From Nocardia brasiliensis NBRC 14402 (lineage in GTDB: Bacteria; Actinomycetota; Actinomycetes; Mycobacteriales; Mycobacteriaceae): 64,000 nucleotides of DNA. The stretch is from contig NZ_BAFT02000057.1 in NCBI RefSeq assembly GCF_000308475.2, positions 62,001 through 126,000 on the forward strand, written 5' to 3'. This document shows positions 1 to 42,101 of this stretch, piece by piece; within the stretch, counting starts at the first letter, position 1, and every line of letters starts with the position of its first letter. The position numbers and the translations under genes were made by a program. Below the pieces are notes generated by a model. The model saw only the letters and a program-made list of their open reading frames with translations. It ran no database searches and was not told where the DNA came from.

Positions 1-35066
<35,066 letters not shown>

Positions 35067-35078
35067 GACCGGAAACCG

Positions 35079-35115
35079 CCGCCGGTGCAGTGCTTTCGAC
35101 GCACTGCACCGGCGG
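35079..35115. terminator. Perfect 15-bp hairpin after the NRPS gene, probably bidirectional
   Basis: Arms 35079-35093 and 35101-35115 are exact reverse complements around a 7-nt loop, starting 12 nt after the NRPS stop. It lies between convergent genes. A short T tract follows on either strand (TT on +, TTT on -), so termination is plausible both ways, though the U tracts are weak. Confidence 0.8.
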
Positions 35116-35123
35116 TTCTGCGT

Positions 35124-35684
35124 TCAGGACAGCGGTTTTCGCGCTGGGACCAGGGCGAGCAGTTCGTCCACGGACCATTGGTCGTCGACGTGCGTGCCGT
35201 GTTTCGCGGCCAGGACTCCGCCGTCGGGCGCGATGAGGAAGTCGGCGGGCAACCCCAGGCTGCCGCCCTCGGGTTTGGTCGGGGGAGTGGGTTGCCGGTG
35301 ACGCAGGGTCGCTACGGCGGCGCTGGTCAGGCCGCGGACGATGCCGGGCCAGCCGCGCGGGTCGAGCAGCGCGCGCGGCGAGGATACGACGCCGAAGTAC
35401 CGGTAGAGCTGTTTGTCGGGATCGGCGACGAAGTCCAGCGGGAGTCCCTCGGTGTATTTGCGCAGTTCTGTTGCGCTGGAATGGAATACGACGACCTCGC
35501 GGATGTTCGCGGCCGTGATCTCGTCGTGCCTGGTGACGATCGAGCGCAGGTGCAGATGGCAGACCGGACATCCGGCGAAGCGGCGAAACTGCAAGTGGAT
35601 CAGGCGGTTCGGATCGGGTAGGTAGACCTGCCGGTCGGTGACGGTGGTCAGCACTCGATCGGCGACGGTGGTCGGCAGGGGCAT
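35124..35684 (-). CDS. AhpC/TSA-like peroxiredoxin-family protein
   Basis: 186-residue protein of the thioredoxin fold. The segment FAGCPVCHLHLR places a CxxC-type pair where peroxiredoxin-like proteins have their active-site cysteine, followed by a beta strand (EVVVFH) and VADPDKQLYRYFGV, typical of AhpC/TSA relatives. The C-terminal part (GLPADFLIAPDGGVLAAKHG) fits the same fold. It probably reduces peroxides or acts as a thiol oxidoreductase in the cytosol; the substrate is unknown. The ATG is preceded by an AAAGGAAG ribosome site. Divergent from a TetR gene with two palindromes between them, so it is probably the regulator's target. Confidence 0.85.
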   Translation of the reverse strand: MPLPTTVADRVLTTVTDRQVYLPDPNRLIHLQFRRFAGCPVCHLHLRSIVTRHDEITAANIREVVVFHSSATELRKYTEGLPLDFVADPDKQLYRYFGVVSSPRALLDPRGWPGIVRGLTSAAVATLRHRQPTPPTKPEGGSLGLPADFLIAPDGGVLAAKHGTHVDDQWSVDELLALVPARKPLS

Positions 35685-35695
35685 GGGCTTCCTTT

Positions 35696-35720
35696 CGTAG
35701 GTGTACTTCGTACGCCTACG
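35696..35720. promoter_or_regulatory. Operator candidate 1 (11-bp inverted repeat)
   Basis: Arms CGTAGGTGTAC and GTACGCCTACG are inverted with a 3-nt spacer and one mismatch. It sits in the divergent gap between the peroxiredoxin-like gene and the TetR gene, so it is probably a TetR binding site. Confidence 0.65.
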
Positions 35721-35730
35721 TCCAGTATGC

Positions 35731-35745
35731 GCGTACCTTGTACGC
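35731..35745. promoter_or_regulatory. Operator candidate 2 (GCGTAC-N3-GTACGC)
   Basis: Perfect 6-bp arms around CTT share the GTACnnnGTAC core with the palindrome at 35696-35720. The centres are 30 bp apart, close to three helical turns. Confidence 0.6.
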
Positions 35746-35754
35746 TGTCAACCC

Positions 35755-36387
35755 ATGCCCCGTCCGCGCTCACTGACCACCGCAGATCTCGCGAACGCCG
35801 CCCTCGCGGTGCTCGACCGTGACGGCTTGTCCGCGCTGACGATGCGCGCGGTCGCCAAGGAACTCGGCGTGGCCACGATGGCGCTCTATCGCTACGTCGC
35901 CGACCGTGCGGCACTCGAAGTGCTGGTCGTCGACCACATCTACGCCGCGATCGACACCGCGTTGCCGGCCGCCGTCCCCTGGCAGGAGGCGCTCACCACG
36001 CTGCTGGATCGCGTTCGCGCGGCCGTCGCGCACCACCCCGAGACCGTGCCGCTGGTGCTACGGCACCGGCAGTCATCGCCCGCGTCCCTGCGCGTGATCG
36101 AAGCGATGCTGGGCGTCCTGACCCATGCCGGTTTCACCGGCCCCGACCGCGTGATAGCCCAGCGCACCCTCGTCGCCTTCCTCCTGGGCACCTTGCAAAA
36201 CGAGCACTACGCCGCCCTGTCCGGCCGAGGCACCGCCACCATGGCCGCCCTGGCCCCCGAAACCTTCCCCCTCCTGACCGCCACCGCCACCCAGGCCCAA
36301 ACCCTCACCCCCGACCACGAATACCGCGCCGGCCTCCAAATACTCCTCCGCGGCTTGACCCCTCGTCAGGTGGTCCCGCCTGGGTAG
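35755..36387 (+). CDS. TetR-family transcriptional regulator
   Basis: 210 residues. The N-terminal helix-turn-helix reads LTMRAVAKELGVATMALYRYV, and the C-terminal part resembles the tetracycline-repressor-type ligand domain. The start chosen is ATG 35755 (MPRPRSLTT), because an upstream in-frame start would put coding sequence across the operator palindromes. Divergent from the peroxiredoxin-like gene, which it probably represses together with itself. The last 200 nt are strongly C-rich on the coding strand, unlike the first half. Confidence 0.88.
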   Translation: MPRPRSLTTADLANAALAVLDRDGLSALTMRAVAKELGVATMALYRYVADRAALEVLVVDHIYAAIDTALPAAVPWQEALTTLLDRVRAAVAHHPETVPLVLRHRQSSPASLRVIEAMLGVLTHAGFTGPDRVIAQRTLVAFLLGTLQNEHYAALSGRGTATMAALAPETFPLLTATATQAQTLTPDHEYRAGLQILLRGLTPRQVVPPG

Positions 36388-36478
36388 CGTCGCAACGTCC
36401 AGGTGCTGTTTCCAGCTAGAATCAGGCCGAATGGGCAGGCTGCAGCCACCCAGCACGGCGAGGTTTGGAGGTGTTCCG

Positions 36479-37054
36479 ATGGCGATGCCGATGCCGCATG
36501 CCGACCATTGGACGTCTGCGGATCTGGAGAACATCCCTGACGACGGACTGCGCTACGAGGTGTTGAATGGTCAGCTCGTTGTGAACGCCGCGCCCAAACC
36601 CCGCCATCAGTGGCTCATCAAATGGCTGGATCGTGCGCTGCAAGCCGCGTTGCCGTCCGGTTGCGTGGTGTTGGACGGCGTCGGAGTGCTGATCGGCGAC
36701 GACGAACCGATCCCGGACCTGATCGTGGCAACCGGCCCGATCGACTGGGACGGCCGCGGCATTCCGGCCGAGCAAGTGCTCCTTGTTGTCGAGGTGGTCT
36801 CCAAGTCGACCACTTTCCAAGATCGAATGGTGAAGCCGGTCGTCTACGCCGAGGCGGGAATCCGAAACTACTGGCGCTTCGAGCCGAACACCTTCAAAGG
36901 GCAGCTGTCGGGTGAAGCTTTGCCCGTCATGTTCGCTCACGAACTCGGTGACGCCCGCGCCTACGAACTGACCCACCGCGTGGCCGCAGGTCAGGCCGTG
37001 ACTTTGCGTAATCCATTCGAGTTCACCATCGATCCCGGTTCGCTGCTGCCCTGA
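36479..37054 (+). CDS. Uma2-family (DUF820) putative nuclease
   Basis: 191 residues from ATG 36479, chosen because GGAGG lies 8 nt upstream; an in-frame ATG at 36431 has no such site. The features of the Uma2 restriction-endonuclease-like fold are visible: N-terminal LENIPDDGLRYEVLNGQLVV, then PIPDLIV and LLVVEVVSKST, which supply the acidic and lysine/serine positions of a PD-(D/E)xK-like core, and IRNYWRFEP. Members are common in many copies in actinobacteria and their biological role is unclear. Convergent with asnB, whose stop lies 8 nt away. Confidence 0.85.
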   Translation: MAMPMPHADHWTSADLENIPDDGLRYEVLNGQLVVNAAPKPRHQWLIKWLDRALQAALPSGCVVLDGVGVLIGDDEPIPDLIVATGPIDWDGRGIPAEQVLLVVEVVSKSTTFQDRMVKPVVYAEAGIRNYWRFEPNTFKGQLSGEALPVMFAHELGDARAYELTHRVAAGQAVTLRNPFEFTIDPGSLLP

Positions 37055-37062
37055 CCTGCCGC

Positions 37063-38898
37063 CTAGGTGAAGTGAGGGTTGTAGTGGTCCAGCCAGATTG
37101 CGAAGTCGAGGAGTTGTTCGAGGTCGAAGCGGTCTGGTTCGGTCAGGTGGGCGGCGGGGCGGTCGACGGCTTTGGTGACGGCGTCGTGATCGTAGAGGCG
37201 GAAGACGGGGTGGTCGGGGGTGGTGAGCAGGTCGGCGGATTGGTGGAGGAGGGCCGTGACGTAGTCGAGGTTCTTGGTGATCGGGTAGTGGCTCTTCACG
37301 CGTTCGACCACCGAGCGGGGGAGCGTGTCGGCGGTGGCGGCGCGCAGCAGGCTCTTCTCCCGGCCGTCGAAGGTCTTCAGTGACCACGGGGCGTTGTAGA
37401 CGTATTCGACGAGCCGGTGATCGCAGTACGGCACCCGGACTTCGAGGCCGACCGCCATGCTCATCCGGTCCTTGCGGTCGAGCAAGGTGCGCAGTAGCCG
37501 AGTGATGTGCAGGTGGGAGACCCGGCGCATCCGGAATTCCAGGTCGCTCTCACCGTCCAGCCGCGCGACCTCGGCGACCGCGTCCGCGAAACTGTCCGCG
37601 AGATAGGTGTCGAGATCCAGGGCCGCGGTCAGGTCGGGATCGAGCAATCTGGTGCGCTGCACGAACTCGGGGGGCAGCACGGCGAGCCAGGGGAAGGTGG
37701 TCAGGCCGTGCTCGGCGGCCGTCCGGAACCAGCGGTAGCCCGCGAAGACCTCATCCGCGGATTCTCCGGACAGGGCTACGGTCGAATGCTCCCGAATTGC
37801 TTTGAACAGCAGATAAAGTGACGCGTCGGTATCACCGTGGCCGGTCGGCACGTCACGGGCGGTGACCACTGCGGCGCGGACGGCGGGGTCGGCGAGGGCC
37901 GCGCTGTCGAGCCGGATGTCCCTGTGCCGGGTGCCGGCATGCTCGGCTAGGGCCCGGGCGAAGGGCGCGTCGAGTGTCGCCCGCCACTCGTCCGGCACGA
38001 AATCCTCGTCCTGCTGCTGGAATTCGACGCTGAAACTGCGCACCTGCTCGCCGGTACTGCGCAGGTGGGCGGCGGCCAGGGTGGTCAGCGCGGACGAGTC
38101 GAGCCCGCCGGAGAGCAGCATGCAGCGCGGCACATCCGAAATCAGTTGCCGCGCAACGACGTCCTCGAGTAGTTCCCGGATCGTCCGCACGGTCGAGGCG
38201 CGGTCGTCCCCGTGCTCCAGTGTGCGCAGTGTCCAATAGGTGGTGGTGCGCACTCCGTCGCGATCGACGGTCACCACCGAACCCGGTGGTACCTGACGCA
38301 TCCCGGTCCACGCCGATCCTTCCGGGCGCACGCTGACGACGAACAATTCGCGCAGCCCGTCGAGGCCGATCGATCTGTCCGCCAACGGATTGGCGAGGAT
38401 CGCCTTCGGCTCGGAGCCGAACAGCAGACCGTCCTCGGTCGGATAGTAGTAGAAGGGCTTGATGCCGAGGCGATCTCGCACCAGCACCAGCCGTTCGATC
38501 CGCGCATCCCAGATGGCGAAGGCGTACATCCCGTTGAGTCGCTCGGCGAATGCCGTGCCCCACTCCAGGTAGGCGCGTAACACGACTTCGGTGTCGGAGG
38601 CGGTGGCGCAGCGCTGCCCGCGGGCATGCAGTTCCTCGCGTAGTTCGCGAAAGTTGTAGGCCTCTCCTGAATAGACCATGGCGACAACGCCATCCGGCGT
38701 TTCGATCGTCATCGGCTGCGCGCCGCCGGCCAGGTCGATGATGGCGAGCCGTCGGTGCCCGAGCGCGACGTGCGGCGCGACCCAGGTGCCCGAGCCGTCG
38801 GGTCCGCGGCACGCCATGGTGGCCGTCATCGCGTCGATGGAGTTGTTTGCTGTCGAGAGGTCCCGCTGAAAGGAGACCCATCCGGTGATTCCGCACAT
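37063..38898 (-). CDS. asnB: Asparagine synthase (glutamine-hydrolysing)
   Basis: 611 residues, the usual length of AsnB. It converts aspartate, glutamine and ATP to asparagine. The N-terminal class II glutaminase domain begins MCGITGW with the catalytic Cys2 after Met removal. The synthetase domain has the PP-loop (LLSGGLDSSALT) and SGESADEVFAGYRWF. Near the C-terminus, KDRMSMAVGLEVRVPYCDHRLVEYV is typical. Divergent from a TetR gene with a perfect palindrome between them, so it is probably regulated by it. The 3' 250 nt are markedly C-rich on the coding strand. Confidence 0.95.
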   Translation of the reverse strand: MCGITGWVSFQRDLSTANNSIDAMTATMACRGPDGSGTWVAPHVALGHRRLAIIDLAGGAQPMTIETPDGVVAMVYSGEAYNFRELREELHARGQRCATASDTEVVLRAYLEWGTAFAERLNGMYAFAIWDARIERLVLVRDRLGIKPFYYYPTEDGLLFGSEPKAILANPLADRSIGLDGLRELFVVSVRPEGSAWTGMRQVPPGSVVTVDRDGVRTTTYWTLRTLEHGDDRASTVRTIRELLEDVVARQLISDVPRCMLLSGGLDSSALTTLAAAHLRSTGEQVRSFSVEFQQQDEDFVPDEWRATLDAPFARALAEHAGTRHRDIRLDSAALADPAVRAAVVTARDVPTGHGDTDASLYLLFKAIREHSTVALSGESADEVFAGYRWFRTAAEHGLTTFPWLAVLPPEFVQRTRLLDPDLTAALDLDTYLADSFADAVAEVARLDGESDLEFRMRRVSHLHITRLLRTLLDRKDRMSMAVGLEVRVPYCDHRLVEYVYNAPWSLKTFDGREKSLLRAATADTLPRSVVERVKSHYPITKNLDYVTALLHQSADLLTTPDHPVFRLYDHDAVTKAVDRPAAHLTEPDRFDLEQLLDFAIWLDHYNPHFT

Positions 38899-38931
38899 GA
38901 CTCCAAGTTAGAGCAACTATAAAAATAGAGC

Positions 38932-38949
38932 AACACTAACTTTAGTGTT
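38932..38949. promoter_or_regulatory. Palindromic operator candidate between asnB and TetR
   Basis: Perfect inverted repeat AACACTAA-CT-TTAGTGTT within an AT-rich 70-nt divergent gap. A repeated TAGAGCAAC (38909-38917 and 38926-38934) flanks it. Likely binding site of the adjacent TetR protein. Confidence 0.65.
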
Positions 38950-38968
38950 CATGTAGTAAACTGCGCTC

Positions 38969-39586
38969 ATGGCTGAACCCGGGCTTCGCGAGCGCAAGAA
39001 ACAGCGCACCAGGATGGCGATCACCGAAGCGGCGTACCGGCTGTTCGAAGCGCAGGGCTACGACGAGACGACCGTGGTGGAAATCGCTGTCGCGGCGGAT
39101 GTTTCGCCCGCCACGTTTTTCAATCACTTCCCGACGAAGGAGTCCGTGATCTTCGCCGAGGGCGGTGATCTGGTTGCCGTCGGACTCGCATCGATCGCCG
39201 GTCGGAGTGCCGACGCGCAAGTCGGCGACGTGCTCGCCGAGGCGATGCGGGCGATGCTGCGGCATATGGAAGGCGGCCTCCGGGATCCGGGCAGTGATCT
39301 CGAGGCCGCCCGGATCCGCCTGATGATGACGGTCCCCACGTTGCGTTCGGCGATGTTGCAGCGGCTCTATGAGGTAGAAGACCAGCTTGCGGAGGGTTTG
39401 TGTGCGGCGTTTCCGGGGGAGATCGACGAGCTGCGGGCCGCGATCCTGGTGGGCGGGCTCTGTGGCGCACTGTCCGCGGGTGGCCGGGCGGCGATGCGCA
39501 AGGGTGGCACGTTTCAGGATGCCGTCGAGGATGCGCTGGACTACGCCACCCGGGGCGCCGGAACTCCCGGCGCGAGCGCCCGCTGA
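38969..39586 (+). CDS. TetR/AcrR-family transcriptional regulator
   Basis: 205 residues. Typical TetR N-terminus: RERKKQRTRMAITEAAYRLF, then the helix-turn-helix YDETTVVEIAVAADVSPATFFNHFPTKES. The FFNHF recognition helix and the C-terminal domain (ELRAAILVGGLCGAL) resemble regulators of small efflux or stress systems. Divergent from asnB and next to an 18-bp palindrome, so autoregulation and control of asnB are likely. The effector is unknown. Confidence 0.9.
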   Translation: MAEPGLRERKKQRTRMAITEAAYRLFEAQGYDETTVVEIAVAADVSPATFFNHFPTKESVIFAEGGDLVAVGLASIAGRSADAQVGDVLAEAMRAMLRHMEGGLRDPGSDLEAARIRLMMTVPTLRSAMLQRLYEVEDQLAEGLCAAFPGEIDELRAAILVGGLCGALSAGGRAAMRKGGTFQDAVEDALDYATRGAGTPGASAR

Positions 39587-39588
39587 GA

Positions 39589-39615
39589 AGAGTCGCGCTG
39601 GTATGCAACGACTCT
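39589..39615. terminator. Weak hairpin between convergent TetR and SGNH genes
   Basis: 7-bp arms AGAGTCG and CGACTCT around a 13-nt loop in the 39-nt gap between converging genes. No U tract follows, so function is uncertain. Confidence 0.3.
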
Positions 39616-39625
39616 CGGCCCGAAG

Positions 39626-40765
39626 TCACCGAAAGAGTGCGGTGGTATCGATGGTCTCGGCCATGGCCCGAGCCCCGGCATCGTTGAGGTGCATACCGTC
39701 GCCGCTGTCGAAGTCCGCGTGGATGAAGTCCGGCCGGGCCGGATCCTCCACTGCGCGAGCGACATCGAAGACGGTGTCGAAAAGGTCTGTGGTGCGCAAC
39801 CATTCGTTGACCGCATGGCGCGTTTGCACCGTCTCGGCGACAGGCATGCCCGGGTAGATGACGCCGGCGTACGGGCCGATCGTGGCGGCGTGCACGGTCA
39901 GGCCCGCCTCGCGGGCACGGTGAGCCAGCGCGGTGAAGCCCGCGATCAACTCGTCGGCCGTGGCGGGCGGCTCGCCGGACATGCCGCCGAGGATCAGGTC
40001 GTTGATGCCGAAGTTGAACAGCACGGTGGTCGCACCGGGAACGCTCAGCACGTCGCGGTCGAAGCGCGCCAGCCCGGGCGTGCCGATCTCATCGGTGAGC
40101 AAGCGGTTTCCGGCGATGCCCTGGTTCACCGCCCAGCCTTCGGTGAGCCTGCTGTTCAGCACGTCCACCGAGCGCCGATTCGCGCTCACGGTCGTGCCGA
40201 CGCCTTCGAACCACGAGTCGCCGAACGCCACGGCGATGGGGATGTCCGCGGTCACGGCCACATCCACGCCGGAGACATAGAACCGGGCGGGAAACTCCTC
40301 GGCCGCGGCGATTTCTGGTGCTGCGGCGACGTTTCCGGCCGCAATGTAGGCGATCTCGGAAGGCTGGTGCGAGAAGGTCGCGAGCCCGGTCTGCTCGGGT
40401 AGGTAGACGCTGAGCATCAGGTCGTCGCCCGGGGCGACGGCCAGCGCGACCGGATCGCTGACGAGTTCGCCTCCCGCCGGAATCGCCGACCGCTCCGCGC
40501 CGGAGAAGTGCAGCGCGACATCGGTTTCGGTGACGATCGCGCTGCCCGCTTTGCGTAGCGCGACCCGGGCGGCGCCGATGACCAGCGCATCGCGCCCGAA
40601 CAGATTGGTCAGCCGGATCCGGAGTTGGTCGCCCCCACCGGCCAGGTGCAGTACCTGACGGACGGTCTCGTCGGCGAATGCCCGCGATTCGGCGAGCTTG
40701 ACCTGCTCGTAGGGGCTGATGACCGCGGAACGGAAGCCGGCGACCCAGTGGGTGGTGTCAGACAT
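39626..40765 (-). CDS. SGNH/GDSL-family hydrolase
   Basis: 379 residues. An N-terminal beta-rich region (1-180) precedes an SGNH esterase domain: block I AVAFGDSWFEG (nucleophile Ser, GDSW rather than GDSL), the block II region NQGIAGNRL, block III NFGINDL and block V DGMHLNDAG with the catalytic Asp/His. This two-part layout is seen in actinobacterial carbohydrate or lipid esterases. No signal peptide is evident, which suggests a cytosolic enzyme. Divergent from a MarR gene that probably controls it. Substrate unknown. Confidence 0.88.
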   Translation of the reverse strand: MSDTTHWVAGFRSAVISPYEQVKLAESRAFADETVRQVLHLAGGGDQLRIRLTNLFGRDALVIGAARVALRKAGSAIVTETDVALHFSGAERSAIPAGGELVSDPVALAVAPGDDLMLSVYLPEQTGLATFSHQPSEIAYIAAGNVAAAPEIAAAEEFPARFYVSGVDVAVTADIPIAVAFGDSWFEGVGTTVSANRRSVDVLNSRLTEGWAVNQGIAGNRLLTDEIGTPGLARFDRDVLSVPGATTVLFNFGINDLILGGMSGEPPATADELIAGFTALAHRAREAGLTVHAATIGPYAGVIYPGMPVAETVQTRHAVNEWLRTTDLFDTVFDVARAVEDPARPDFIHADFDSGDGMHLNDAGARAMAETIDTTALFR

Positions 40766-40786
40766 CGAGACTCCATTAGTTGCTGA

Positions 40787-40829
40787 GAGGAATAATGCGT
40801 AGTCATATTTCTACAATCATGTATTCCTC
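40787..40829. promoter_or_regulatory. Extended imperfect palindrome, likely MarR operator
   Basis: Outer arms GAGGAATA (40787-40794) and TATTCCTC (40822-40829) are perfect inverted repeats, with further inner symmetry (GTAG/CTAC). Located about 20 nt upstream of the SGNH hydrolase start, where a bound regulator would block transcription. Confidence 0.5.
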
Positions 40830-40854
40830 GTGTCAACTATCCCTGTGTCAACTA
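40830..40854. repeat. Tandem GTGTCAACTA direct repeat upstream of the MarR gene
   Basis: Two copies of GTGTCAACTA at 40830-40839 and 40845-40854, 15 bp apart. They end 19 nt before the MarR start. A reverse-orientation TAGTTG occurs at 40777-40782. Possible second regulator site. Confidence 0.4.
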
Positions 40855-40873
40855 CTTCCGGTAGGTTGGTGAT

Positions 40874-41338
40874 ATGGACCTGTTCGACGATCCCCGGCTG
40901 ACCACAATGGGACTGCTGTTCGAGGCGCATGCGGGCGTAGTGGCCAGGCTGGAGCCGACTTGGCGGGCGCACGGCCTGTCCGGTATGGACCTGAATGCGC
41001 TCATGCGCCTGAGTCGTTCGCCGGACCGGCGACTGCGCATGTCCGACCTCGCGACCCAGACCGCGCTGTCCACCAGCGGCGTGACCCGGCTCGTCGACCG
41101 GCTCACCCACGCCGGGCTGGTCGAACGGGAACTCGATCCCGGCGACCGGCGCAGCGCCTACGCCGTGCTCACCGCGGCGGGCGCGCAGCGGCTCACCGAG
41201 GTGCTGCCCGACTATCTGGTCGCGGTGGACCGCTGGTTGACCGGGTTGCTGACCCCCGAGCAGTTGGCGGGGTTCGTCACCGCGCTGCGGATCGTGCGCG
41301 ACACGGTCAATCCCGAGGCGACCGCGGGCGTCGACTGA
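40874..41338 (+). CDS. MarR-family transcriptional regulator
   Basis: 154 residues, the normal length of a MarR winged-helix dimer. It shows the recognition region LRMSDLATQTALSTSGVTRLVDRL and the wing with the family signature LDPGDRRSAYAVLT. Divergent from the SGNH hydrolase gene, with palindromic and direct repeats between them, which suggests local repression relieved by a small aromatic or lipophilic ligand. Its 3' end overlaps the convergent TetR gene by 32 nt. Confidence 0.92.
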   Translation: MDLFDDPRLTTMGLLFEAHAGVVARLEPTWRAHGLSGMDLNALMRLSRSPDRRLRMSDLATQTALSTSGVTRLVDRLTHAGLVERELDPGDRRSAYAVLTAAGAQRLTEVLPDYLVAVDRWLTGLLTPEQLAGFVTALRIVRDTVNPEATAGVD

Positions 41339-42011
41339 CCTGCGACGGCGCACCGTCGGACGCGGCGAGCAGGCGTTCCAGCCCATCGAGGATCAGGTTC
41401 AGGCCGAAGTCGAAATCCGCTATCCCCGTGTGCTTTCCGTCGATCACGAGCTGGGACAGCGCGTTCATGTACGGGAACTGGTCCGCCGGTATCCGGGGCA
41501 GGAAATGCGCTGCGGCGGAGGCGTACTCGTCGGGTTGCAGGGGAAAGTTCGACTCCTGCATGGTGAAGCCGTAGATGTGGCTGTCCATCGCGTTCCAGGC
41601 GCGGTCGGCGAGTTGATACGAGAAGCCCGCGGCGTGCAGGCAGCCGACGGTGGCGTCGATGTAGCGCAGCATCGCCGGGCCCACGTTCAAGCGGGAGCCG
41701 ATGAGTCCGGTGGCCCACGGGTGTCGCTGTAGCACCTCGTGCGCGGAGGTCGCGCGGGCGCGCATGGCCGCCTTCCAATCGCCGCCGATGGCGGGCACGG
41801 CCATTTCGGCGATCACCAGATCGGCGAGGCCGTCGAGCAGGTCGTCCTTGTTGGCGACGTGGTTGTACAGCGACATCGCCTCGACGCCGAGCAGTTGGGC
41901 CAGCTTGCGCATGGACAGCGCGGCGAGTCCCTGTTCGTCGGCGACGCTGAGAGCGGCGCGCAGCACCTTTTCACGGTTCAGCGGAGCGCGGGCGGCGGTT
42001 GGTTTGGGCAT
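41307..42011 (-). CDS. TetR-family regulator with tetracycline-repressor-like C-terminal domain
   Basis: 234 residues. The helix-turn-helix reads LSMRKLAQLLGVEAMSLYNHVANKDDLLDGLADLV, typical of the TetR-class with the TetR_C ligand domain (LGLxxHPW-like AHEVLQRHPWATGLIGSRL, then DFDFGLNLILDGLERLL). Divergent from the alcohol dehydrogenase gene with two near-identical palindromes in the 90-nt gap, so autorepression and control of that gene are likely. Its 3' end overlaps the convergent MarR gene. Confidence 0.92.
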   Translation of the reverse strand: MPKPTAARAPLNREKVLRAALSVADEQGLAALSMRKLAQLLGVEAMSLYNHVANKDDLLDGLADLVIAEMAVPAIGGDWKAAMRARATSAHEVLQRHPWATGLIGSRLNVGPAMLRYIDATVGCLHAAGFSYQLADRAWNAMDSHIYGFTMQESNFPLQPDEYASAAAHFLPRIPADQFPYMNALSQLVIDGKHTGIADFDFGLNLILDGLERLLAASDGAPSQVSRRPRSPRD

Positions 42012-42030
42012 GGGCCCTCTCGGTTGACGT

Positions 42031-42045
42031 ACTTACGGTGTAAGT
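42031..42045. promoter_or_regulatory. TetR operator candidate 1, ACTTACGGTGTAAGT
   Basis: Perfect 6-bp arms ACTTAC/GTAAGT around 3 nt, 20 nt upstream of the TetR start. Confidence 0.75.
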
Positions 42046-42063
42046 GTACCGTCCGTGGCGAGC

Positions 42064-42080
42064 GACTTACGCTGTAAGTC
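42064..42080. promoter_or_regulatory. TetR operator candidate 2, GACTTACGCTGTAAGTC
   Basis: Perfect 7-bp arms with the same ACTTAC-N3-GTAAGT core as the site at 42031-42045, about 34 bp away centre to centre and 22 nt upstream of the dehydrogenase start. The pair gives each divergent gene its own operator. Confidence 0.75.
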
Positions 42081-42101
42081 TCCGCGCCAGCGAGGAAACC
42101 T

